Assembly (NCBI GenBank): GCA_016840305.1
Contig: JAEOSP010000362.1
Span: 1 to 6,282, forward strand
Origin: Candidatus Hodarchaeota archaeon
GTDB lineage: Archaea > Asgardarchaeota > Heimdallarchaeia > Hodarchaeales > Hodarchaeaceae
DNA length: 6,282 nucleotides
Reading direction: 5' to 3'
Part shown: piece by piece, positions 1 to 5,314 of the stretch
Position numbering within the stretch: position 1 is the first letter of the stretch
How the letters are laid out: every line of letters begins with the position of its first letter
Translations under genes and position numbers: made by a program
The notes under the pieces: generated by a model
Told to the model about the DNA's origin: nothing
The model's input: the letters and a program-made list of their open reading frames with translations, nothing else
Database searches by the model: none

Positions 1-483
1 GAAAAACATTTAGACGTTGTTTTTAAAGTCTGTGAAAAAGAAGAGGAACGAGAAATAACAAATAAATCAGGTGAGACACACCGTGTTTGTGATTTCTCTG
101 TTGCTGATGAAACTGGAAAAATTACAATAACCCTCTGGAATGAGGATATTGATCTTCTAGAAATGGAGAAAGTATACAAATTATCAAATGGCTTTGCCAA
201 TGTATTTAGGAATTCATTACGCCTTTCCAAAGGGAAATATGGTGCACTAGCAGAAGATTCGACAGTTTTTGATGAAGTTAATACCGAAAACGATCGTTCT
301 TCAGAACATGTTGATGATCCCAGACGTCGTTCCTACGGCGGTGGTGGTGGTCGTTCCTATGGTGGTGGCGGAGATCGTGGTGGTCGTGGTTCTTACGGCG
401 GTGGCGGAGATCGTGGTGGTCGTGGTGGTCGTGGCGGAGATCGTGGCGGTCGAAGTGGTGGCGGTCGAAGAGACCGATGGTAG
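1..483 (+). CDS. Archaeal-type OB-fold single-stranded DNA-binding protein with RGG tail (5' end outside window)
   Basis: The frame is open from the first base to TAG at 481-483, so the N-terminus lies outside the window; 160 residues are visible. Residues 1 to about 87 are the last strands of one OB fold. ADETGKITITLW (35-46) followed by NGFANVF (63-69) matches the layout of Sulfolobus SSB, where DETGRVKLTLW and NAWTTAF carry the DNA-stacking aromatics; Trp46, Phe65 and Phe69 fall in the equivalent places. A short acidic linker (about 87-106) leads to a tail of Arg-Gly-Gly and SYGGGG repeats (about 108-158) ending in RRDRW. By family knowledge it should coat ssDNA in replication and repair; RGG tails usually add nucleic-acid or protein contacts. 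An RNA-binding role cannot be excluded because OB folds and RGG tails serve both. The tail is far more GC-rich than the rest of the window and uses CGT for most arginines. A hairpin terminator follows 38 bp after the stop. Confidence 0.85.
   Translation, partial: EKHLDVVFKVCEKEEEREITNKSGETHRVCDFSVADETGKITITLWNEDIDLLEMEKVYKLSNGFANVFRNSLRLSKGKYGALAEDSTVFDEVNTENDRSSEHVDDPRRRSYGGGGGRSYGGGGDRGGRGSYGGGGDRGGRGGRGGDRGGRSGGGRRDRW
364..426 (+). repeat. Tandem DNA repeat encoding the RGG tail
   Basis: A perfect 27-bp direct repeat occupies 364-390 and 400-426, giving a 36-bp period, or 12 codons encoding a unit close to SYGGGGDRGGRG. A degenerate copy of the first nine bases of the unit lies just upstream (355-363), and shorter GGTCGTGG pieces continue to about 470. 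Because the period is a multiple of three, gain or loss of units would keep the reading frame and only change tail length. Confidence 0.85.
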
Positions 484-521
484 AGTCTTTTAATTAAGTT
501 CTAATATAGATCTTTAAATTC

Positions 522-558
522 TGGGAAAGTCAAACTTTCCCAAGAAATTTTCTTTTTA
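522..558 (+). terminator. Hairpin terminator after the SSB gene
   Basis: TGGGAAAGT (522-530) and ACTTTCCCA (534-542) form a perfect 9-bp stem with a CAA loop, followed by a T-rich stretch at 548-558 (ATTTTCTTTTT). This is a textbook stem-plus-T-tract arrangement. It sits 38 bp beyond the SSB stop codon and before the convergent mscL gene. In archaea the T-tract may be the active part. Confidence 0.75.
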
Positions 559-612
559 ATTTAGCAAACGAGGGAGATTTTAGATAATATTCTCTTTTAG
601 TCCTCATTCAAT

Positions 613-649
613 AAAAAAAAATTGGAGTAGGTTTATTCAATTCCTACTC
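613..649 (-). terminator. Stem-loop plus T9 terminator overlapping the mscL stop
   Basis: On the minus strand GAGTAGG (649-643) pairs with CCTACTC (631-625) around an 11-nt loop, and nine consecutive T residues follow (621-613). The left arm lies inside the last codons of mscL and the stop codon lies in the loop. It faces the SSB terminator about 70 bp away, which fits the end of two convergent transcripts. Confidence 0.75.
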
Positions 650-1028
650 TTGTCGAGACTTTTACTAGAAGGAAAATAACAAATGCCACAACTATGAATG
701 TGACTAATTCACCAGTAAAATGACCTATTAAGAAAATACCATTTGGACTTGAAGTTGTCGGAAACAGAGCTATCTGTTCCCAAGGAATATCAGGTAACAA
801 TAAATTGATTAAGGGCATTATCAGGTCACTAACAAGTGCTTTAACTAATGTACCTAAGTAAAGACCAAGAATGAATGCCACAGCAAGTCCCATTACTTTA
901 TATTTCTTTAAAAACGCCTTAAATTCTTCCATAAAATTCTTAGGCGGTGTGGGAGGGGGAGCTGGTGCAGGTTCTAATAACTCGCGAATTTTTCTAACTT
1001 CTTCCAATAAATCAGTATCTTTCGTCAT
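633..1028 (-). CDS. mscL: Large-conductance mechanosensitive channel MscL, with N-terminal helix and proline linker
   Basis: MscL forms a homopentameric membrane channel that opens under membrane tension and releases solutes on hypo-osmotic shock. From the chosen start the protein has 131 residues. Residues 4-19 (DTDLLEEVRKIRELLE) form a charged helix. PAPAPPPTPP (20-29) is a linker. FMEEFKAFLKKYKVMGLAVAF (starting at 32) is the family's S1 amphipathic helix leading into the pore-lining TM1. SDLIMPLINLLL (67-78) is the conserved end of TM1. About 30 residues of outer loop follow, then TM2 (TFIVVAFVIFLLVKV, about 110-124). The protein stops soon after TM2, so the C-terminal cytoplasmic helix of E. 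coli MscL is absent. The same frame extends upstream to an ATG at 1103 (156 residues). I prefer the ATG at 1028 because AGGTGG lies 8 nt before it and the extra 25 residues are basic and unlike the family; the AGGAGG before 1103 is 16 nt away, which is too far. Identification is firm; the start is uncertain. Confidence 0.9.
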   Translation of the reverse strand: MTKDTDLLEEVRKIRELLEPAPAPPPTPPKNFMEEFKAFLKKYKVMGLAVAFILGLYLGTLVKALVSDLIMPLINLLLPDIPWEQIALFPTTSSPNGIFLIGHFTGELVTFIVVAFVIFLLVKVSTRVGIE

Positions 1029-1036
1029 ATTTTCAA

Positions 1037-1042
1037 CCACCT
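1037..1042 (-). promoter_or_regulatory. Ribosome binding site favouring the internal mscL start
   Basis: AGGTGG on the minus strand ends 8 nt before the ATG at 1026-1028 and matches the anti-Shine-Dalgarno end of archaeal 16S rRNA. It decides for the shorter MscL. A T/A-rich run (minus strand TACTTAAAAAAAA, about 1081-1093) upstream of it could act as a TATA box, giving a leader of roughly 30 nt, but that is weaker evidence. Confidence 0.55.
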
Positions 1043-1121
1043 TCTCTTTCTTAGATGATATCAGCATACTGGACAACATCCTTTTTTTTAAGTATTTCTC
1101 CATTTTTTCTCTGATACTTCC

Positions 1122-1152
1122 TCCTGATTCCCACGTAAGAAATTCCTGATTC
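1122..1152 (-). repeat. Pair of 9-bp direct repeats upstream of mscL
   Basis: The plus-strand sequence TCCTGATTC occurs at 1122-1130 and 1144-1152, giving GAATCAGGA twice on the mscL sense strand, 22 bp apart or about two helical turns. It lies in the 106-bp gap between the PLP-enzyme stop and the upstream mscL ATG. The copy nearer the gene also contributes the AGGAGG sequence, so its conservation may have another cause. An operator role is possible but unproven. Confidence 0.35.
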
Positions 1153-1209
1153 TTTATCTAATTGGTATGTTAGCTCTTTGAAATCTAATGGCGAGAGGGA
1201 TTTCCTTCC

Positions 1210-2175
1210 TTAGTGGATTTCGTATGTAGTAGAGAAAAACTCTGATAAATCAATATTACCGCCAGAAATTATTAACCCAATTTTTTTATTCTTATAAAGT
1301 TCTTTCAGCTCACTTTCTACAATTTTAAATAAGCCTGCTAACGGAACAGCTCCAGATGGTTCCACTACCAGTTTCATCCTTTCCCATAGAAAGCGCATTG
1401 CATTCACAATTTCACTTTCAGAAACAGTAATTATATCATCCACATTTTTCTTAATCACATCAAATGTGATATCTCCTAAGTTAGTACGAAGACCATCCGC
1501 TATTGTATTTGGATTTATTGAAGGATAAATCTTAGTTCCATCTTTGAATGAAAGGAATGCATCATTAGCATTTTCTGGTTCTACCCCTATTACTACAGAA
1601 TCTGAATACATTGATTTCACACAAATCGAAGTGCCTGAAAGGAGACCTCCTCCTCCAACAGGGGTTAATACATAATCAAGTTTTCCTACTTCAGTTAAAA
1701 GTTCAAAAGCGGCAGTACCTGCTCCATGGATAATTCTCAAGTCATTATAAGGGTGCACAAGAACGTAGCCATACTTCTTGATTAGCTCATCCGTTTTTTG
1801 TTTTCGATCAACGGGGTTATTGCCGCATTCTACGATCGTAGCTCCATATCCTCTTGTAGCTTCTTTTTTAACTGATGGAGCGTTTCGTGGCATGACTATC
1901 GTTGCTGGTACTCCCAATTCGTTAGCAGCAAGAGCAACAGCTTGTGCGTGATTACCTGAAGAATGTGTTATTATCCCCGCTGGTTTTGATTTGATGATTT
2001 GTATTATTGCATTAAATGCGCCCCTTGCTTTAAAGGCCCCGACTCTTTGGAAGTTTTCGCATTTAAGATATACTTGCGCCGAAACAAGTCTGTTAAGCGT
2101 ACGAGATTTCATAACAGGAGTCTTGTTAATATAATCAGTAATTCTATTATATGCTTCAATTATTGCTTCATTCAT
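1210..2175 (-). CDS. PLP-dependent threonine/serine ammonia-lyase or serine racemase-like enzyme
   Basis: This 321-residue fold-type-II PLP enzyme probably deaminates L-threonine or L-serine to 2-oxobutyrate or pyruvate plus ammonia. VGAFKARGA (45-53) holds the PLP lysine, Lys49. HSSGNHAQA (71-79) is the substrate loop and contains the serine (Ser73) equivalent to serine racemase Ser84. VGGGGLLSG (173-181) binds the PLP phosphate. VEPSGA (271-276) and SGGN (304-307) complete the active site. Glu199, Ala203 and Asp205 in GVEPENANDA align with the divalent-metal site (Glu210, Ala214, Asp216) of mammalian serine racemase and related metal-activated ammonia-lyases. There is no C-terminal ACT-like regulatory domain, so it resembles the short catabolic enzymes and not the allosteric biosynthetic IlvA. 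Sequence alone cannot separate ammonia-lyase from serine racemase activity. The start has no Shine-Dalgarno sequence but a TATA box 28 bp upstream, so the message is likely leaderless. mscL lies 106 bp or more downstream with no obvious terminator between. Confidence 0.85.
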   Translation of the reverse strand: MNEAIIEAYNRITDYINKTPVMKSRTLNRLVSAQVYLKCENFQRVGAFKARGAFNAIIQIIKSKPAGIITHSSGNHAQAVALAANELGVPATIVMPRNAPSVKKEATRGYGATIVECGNNPVDRKQKTDELIKKYGYVLVHPYNDLRIIHGAGTAAFELLTEVGKLDYVLTPVGGGGLLSGTSICVKSMYSDSVVIGVEPENANDAFLSFKDGTKIYPSINPNTIADGLRTNLGDITFDVIKKNVDDIITVSESEIVNAMRFLWERMKLVVEPSGAVPLAGLFKIVESELKELYKNKKIGLIISGGNIDLSEFFSTTYEIH

Positions 2176-2198
2176 GAAATTCCAATAAAAAATACGTT

Positions 2199-2206
2199 TA
2201 TTTAAA
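2199..2206 (-). promoter_or_regulatory. Archaeal TATA box of the PLP-enzyme gene
   Basis: The minus strand reads TTTAAATA here, matching the archaeal consensus. Its centre is about 28 bp before the A of the ATG at 2175, so transcription should begin at or within a few bases of the start codon. No Shine-Dalgarno sequence is present in the short gap (TTGGAATTTC before ATG), consistent with leaderless translation. Confidence 0.6.
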
Positions 2207-2244
2207 TGTTGATCCTATGATGAATATTGGGTTACTTCTTTGGA

Positions 2245-2427
2245 TTATTTGGAATCAAATAAATCGTCTAATTCAGTTACTGCATCTTTAAACGTATAAT
2301 TAGCAAACAAACTCCGTCCTTGCAGGATGCTATTTATCATACCTTTTTGTTGATCCGTCATGTCCTTTGTTAGTTCTTCTAAAAGGTGTGTTCCGTCTAT
2401 AGGGTCTATCGAATTTGTAGTTTGCAT
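2245..2427 (-). CDS. Small acidic protein of unknown function (60 residues)
   Basis: I do not recognise this protein. It runs from an ATG at 2425-2427 to TAA at 2245-2247 and is acidic (11 Asp/Glu against 5 Lys/Arg). No membrane segment, cysteine cluster or signal peptide is visible. Residues 13-36 (THLLEELTKDMTDQQKGMINSILQ) and 46-57 (FKDAVTELDDLF) look helical, with a short GRSLFANYT link between, so a two-helix protein is plausible. Support for a real gene: a TATA-like box at 2495-2502, a partial Shine-Dalgarno (GTGAGG, 7 nt before ATG), and a position in line with two same-strand genes without overlap. It lies 222 bp beyond the methyltransferase stop and 69 bp before the PLP-enzyme start. 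A functional link to either neighbour is not shown. Confidence 0.5.
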   Translation of the reverse strand: MQTTNSIDPIDGTHLLEELTKDMTDQQKGMINSILQGRSLFANYTFKDAVTELDDLFDSK

Positions 2428-2494
2428 CCTTGAGCCTCACGATGAAAAGTAATGGCCTTGTTAAATTGAATGTCAGCAGATTACAATACTGATC

Positions 2495-2502
2495 TATTTA
2501 AG
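2495..2502 (-). promoter_or_regulatory. Possible TATA box/BRE for the small-protein gene
   Basis: The minus strand reads CTTAAATA, preceded by GAAAAA, which resembles a BRE followed by a TATA box. Start of transcription would be near 2472, giving a leader of about 45 nt that contains the partial Shine-Dalgarno before the ATG at 2427. Confidence 0.4.
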
Positions 2503-2536
2503 TTTTTCTTTAAGTCTTGTGACTGTTGGCTCTAAA

Positions 2537-2637
2537 AAGATCTTGAACTTAAGTGGAGGTATTACTCTAGTGATATCTTATATCGGGTAATTTCCGTATT
2601 ATAGTCGGTAATACTCCTATATATATATGAATATCAC
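2537..2637. repeat. Cluster of palindromes and GGTAAT-type repeats in the 2428-2649 gap
   Basis: The 222-bp gap between the methyltransferase stop and the small gene has no convincing ORF, tRNA or known RNA. It holds two adjacent 8-bp palindromes, AAGATCTT (2537-2544) and ACTTAAGT (2547-2554). A motif close to GGTAATaCTCC follows three times: inverted at 2555-2565, then direct at 2585-2595 (GGGTAATTTCC) and 2607-2617 (GGTAATACTCC), the last two 22 bp apart. GTGATAT (2570-2576) is repeated inverted as ATATCAC (2631-2637), and GATATcttATATC occupies 2572-2584. The arms interleave, so they do not fold into one simple hairpin. Protein binding sites are a possible reading; the AT-rich base composition makes some matches likely by chance. 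A T5 run on the minus strand (2538-2534) could end the methyltransferase transcript. Confidence 0.4.
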
Positions 2638-2649
2638 AGGTTTGATAAA

Positions 2650-5223
2650 TTAAAGGATATCTGATGGTATGATTGGTTGTTTTAGTATTTCTTTTCTGCA
2701 TTTTTCAAGAGTAGAGATAATACCGTCCATTTTTAAATTTTTTATTGTGTTTCGTACTATTTTCTCACTATCGAATATTGTCAATTGATGGGAATTAGGA
2801 ATTCTATCTATAGCTGTATTGGGGTCTAGTAATACTTGAAAGCACGTTTTATATTGGATTGGAAAAAGAAATATTGCTAATATATTTTCTAATCTGAGAT
2901 CTAAATTTCTGAAAATCTTTGGGAAATATAATTGAATTACTAAATAGTCAGCAATCTTTTCTAAAAGAGAAATTTCATTCTTGTAAGACCTTTTATCGTC
3001 TAAAATATCTAATTGTTTAAGTAAAGAGATGTAACTGGCTAGGATAGTCCATTCTTTAACATGGAGAGATGGATACTTAATTGGTATCAGTTGTGTATAA
3101 TATTTATGTAAATAAACAGTTAAATGAGAATAATTCAGAATATATCGTTTCAGTACGTAGTTAATTAATGAAGAATTCAGAATAAGCATAATTGGAAGCA
3201 GTTCAAAAGTTGATTCAGTAATCTCCATAATGGAGACATTTGTGCCTGGAACAAATCCTGGAGGTTTGTAAGTAACACGAAACTCATTTCCAATTGCTGT
3301 ACAGATCAATTTTGGTTCTTTGAGGTATTTCTTAAATCTATCACTTTTTTGATCAGCTTTAGCCCAATGAAAATATTTAGGTTGAAGAGCATATGATGTG
3401 ATCGACTTACCTGAATGAAGAAATGGAATAATGTATCCTTCTGATGGAGTAAAAGTGCGAAGTAAGTCTTTTTTGACTATTCTATGATCAATGCCATAAT
3501 CAGCCATAATTATCTTTAAAGATCCTTGATTGAGGACTTCTTCCCATAGTTCATCATAGTAAATCATGTATCTACCATGTGTTTGAAAAACACTCTTGTC
3601 AACTTGTTTCAAAGCTTTGTAGTTTTCCCTGGGAAATATTCGGATCTTATACTTTGGAATTTTATGTTTAGTAATTATCATTGAACACATTTCGAGGGTT
3701 ACTTCATCAAAAGCAGAGGATTCATCATGAATCTCATTGATCGTGAACTTTTCTAGCATATTTTTACGAATATCCTCAAATTCCTCCACTCTAAGTACAG
3801 AATAGGGAAGAATAAAAGCTAACTGTCCTTTATTTTTAAGAAGAGTCAAGGATCGTTCAAGAAAAGCACTCGCTGCATTTAAACTGACTTTTTTTTGATT
3901 TTCTCCTTGGCATGAGTCATATGCTATTTTCAAAAGATTTTTTTCTGCTATCGTAAGGATAGAACGACCGTATGGTGGGTTCCCTAAACATACATCAAAT
4001 CCCCCTTCCAATATGATCTCTGGATAATGTAAACCCCAGTGAAAATAACTGATATTGTCCTTCTCTTTAGGTATTAATGATTTCGATTTATGCTTCTTTT
4101 CGACAATATTCCTCATTTTTTGATTGTAAACATTATCAAAAACTGGGTTAAAGAGTTGTATAACTTTATGGTACTGACATTCATCATTTGTATCATTTCG
4201 ATCCTTAAAAGCATTCAATTTAATCTGAGAGAGTAAATTAGTCCACATTTGTTGGTTATAGCTATTATTATTGAAGGAAGTAAGATCAATTTTGACTAAC
4301 TCATTAATCTTCGGAACAATGTTAATTAAATCTATTGTTGGATGAAAATCTTCATTAACTAACCCAAAAAGTGAATTTCCATTCTTTATATTGTATAAAT
4401 TCTCTGAATTGATATCCCTCTCTATCAGAGGTGATTTACTTATTATCCACAAAGTTAACCGTATTTTAGTAACTAAGATACTTGGATTGGATTTATCAAT
4501 CCCATAAATATTATTTTGAATAATCTCAATGCTTGTAGTTGATGTGATCTTGGAATATTTTGATTTAAGTGAGTATATCCTTTCTGCAGCATATAAGAGA
4601 AAAGATCCAGTTCCACAACTTGGATCAAAAATAGTCTTGTTAATAGATAACATTTCGTCTATTAAGGTTCCATCAGTAAGCTTGCGAATAATAGACCATG
4701 GAGAGTAGTAAGCTCCTTTCTTTTTTCGCTTAGTAACTTTAGGTGTGACCTTGAAATCCTTTTCATAATCATTAAGTACCATTTCTGTCAGTGTGGAAAG
4801 GAATTCAGGTGTTAGCTTACGATTTGTGTTTGATTTTTCGAGAAAGTCTTCGATTATTGTAATGCGGAATTCATTCATTAAGGTGAGGAGACTGTCCCAA
4901 ACATCGGATGGAATGACTTGAACTATTTTTCGTTCGTTTGGTGTAAGATCGATTAGTTGATAGATAGGATTGATATTTATGTGGGATTTATCGTTAGGAA
5001 GGAATACCTGATAAAAGAAATCTATGCTTCCTTTCATTTTCTCATTTTTAAGAGAAGAACCATTCGACAGATTAATCCATGGTTTAAAATAAAACAAGGA
5101 GATGATTTTAATGAGTGATTGTAAAGCAATATCATAAGTTTCATTAGGAGTCCAGTTCAGCGACTGACCTTCTTTGAGAAGTATTTCATAAAACTCTTTT
5201 AATCGCTGATAAAGCTGCTGCAA
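2650..5223 (-). CDS. Eco57I/type IIG-like adenine-N6 DNA methyltransferase, nuclease domain not seen
   Basis: This 857-residue protein should transfer methyl from S-adenosylmethionine to adenine N6 in a specific DNA site. Residues 1-165 are helical; DIALQSLIKIISLFYF (31-46) and the following stretch resemble the helical region before the methylase in type IIG enzymes. GAYYSP (170-175) is motif X, FDPSCGTGSF (199-208) is the SAM-binding motif I, GIDKSN (241-246) follows, and HWGLHYPEI (396-404) leads to the catalytic NPPY (415-418, motif IV). AFILPYSVLR (469-478) is motif VIII. Residues about 575-720 resemble a TaqI-like specificity domain (ILNSSLINYVLKRY, HKYYTQLIPIKYPS). About 75 C-terminal residues are unassigned. 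I see no PD-(D/E)XK nuclease motif, and only 91 bp separate it from the divergent CCA gene, so it is either a solitary methyltransferase, the M part of a split system, or a degraded type IIG enzyme. The frame opens only at TTG (5221-5223), with an in-frame stop at 5227-5229. An ATG at 5228-5230 would be in frame if one T were removed, so the true start may be disturbed. Confidence 0.85.
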   Translation of the reverse strand: MQQLYQRLKEFYEILLKEGQSLNWTPNETYDIALQSLIKIISLFYFKPWINLSNGSSLKNEKMKGSIDFFYQVFLPNDKSHININPIYQLIDLTPNERKIVQVIPSDVWDSLLTLMNEFRITIIEDFLEKSNTNRKLTPEFLSTLTEMVLNDYEKDFKVTPKVTKRKKKGAYYSPWSIIRKLTDGTLIDEMLSINKTIFDPSCGTGSFLLYAAERIYSLKSKYSKITSTTSIEIIQNNIYGIDKSNPSILVTKIRLTLWIISKSPLIERDINSENLYNIKNGNSLFGLVNEDFHPTIDLINIVPKINELVKIDLTSFNNNSYNQQMWTNLLSQIKLNAFKDRNDTNDECQYHKVIQLFNPVFDNVYNQKMRNIVEKKHKSKSLIPKEKDNISYFHWGLHYPEIILEGGFDVCLGNPPYGRSILTIAEKNLLKIAYDSCQGENQKKVSLNAASAFLERSLTLLKNKGQLAFILPYSVLRVEEFEDIRKNMLEKFTINEIHDESSAFDEVTLEMCSMIITKHKIPKYKIRIFPRENYKALKQVDKSVFQTHGRYMIYYDELWEEVLNQGSLKIIMADYGIDHRIVKKDLLRTFTPSEGYIIPFLHSGKSITSYALQPKYFHWAKADQKSDRFKKYLKEPKLICTAIGNEFRVTYKPPGFVPGTNVSIMEITESTFELLPIMLILNSSLINYVLKRYILNYSHLTVYLHKYYTQLIPIKYPSLHVKEWTILASYISLLKQLDILDDKRSYKNEISLLEKIADYLVIQLYFPKIFRNLDLRLENILAIFLFPIQYKTCFQVLLDPNTAIDRIPNSHQLTIFDSEKIVRNTIKNLKMDGIISTLEKCRKEILKQPIIPSDIL

Positions 5224-5254
5224 ACGTCATCTCTCATTAAGAATGAAACACTAG

Positions 5255-5262
5255 TAAAAATA
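5255..5262 (-). promoter_or_regulatory. Possible TATA box of the methyltransferase gene
   Basis: The minus strand reads TATTTTTA. Its centre is about 28 bp from the A of the out-of-frame ATG at 5230 and about 35 bp from the TTG at 5223. The 28-bp spacing equals that of the PLP-enzyme gene, which would place transcription start on the ATG. Confidence 0.4.
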
Positions 5263-5270
5263 CACAAAGA

Positions 5271-5278
5271 TTTTATTA
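5271..5278 (+). promoter_or_regulatory. Possible TATA box of the CCA-adding enzyme gene
   Basis: TTTTATTA preceded by purine-rich CACAAAGA resembles a BRE plus TATA box. Start of transcription would be near 5301, giving a leader of about 14 nt. No Shine-Dalgarno precedes the ATG at 5315. It lies 8 bp from the opposing methyltransferase box, so the two promoters would interfere or be co-regulated. Confidence 0.35.
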
Positions 5279-5314
5279 GCTCTTTTCCTTCTTTCTAGCT
5301 AAAGCGGTCTTCTT

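Noticed and set aside
364..426. CRISPR-like repeat array
   Set aside because: The repeats are in-frame codon repeats of the RGG tail with a 9-bp gap, not spacers of unique sequence, and no cas gene is present.
269..493. Plus-strand 74-codon frame rich in Val
   Set aside because: It is the +1-shifted reading of the GGT/GGC repeats of the SSB tail; its low-complexity valine composition comes from those repeats.
871..1149. Plus-strand 92-codon frame with a Gly/Ala stretch
   Set aside because: It lies antisense to mscL, and its glycine run is the complement of the MscL proline linker codons; the MscL family match on the other strand is clear.
1999..2205. Plus-strand 68-codon frame with several cysteines
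   Set aside because: It is antisense to the well-conserved N-terminal half of the PLP enzyme and has no promoter or ribosome binding site of its own.
2555..2637. Large hairpin or structured RNA from the inverted repeats
   Set aside because: The arm pairs interleave (GTATTAC/GTAATAC and GTGATAT/ATATCAC), so they cannot form one nested stem, and there is no T-tract or conserved RNA motif to support a noncoding RNA.
2650..5223. BREX PglX or DISARM methyltransferase
   Set aside because: The protein is shorter than typical PglX, and no phosphatase, ATPase, helicase or other partner gene of those systems is in the window.
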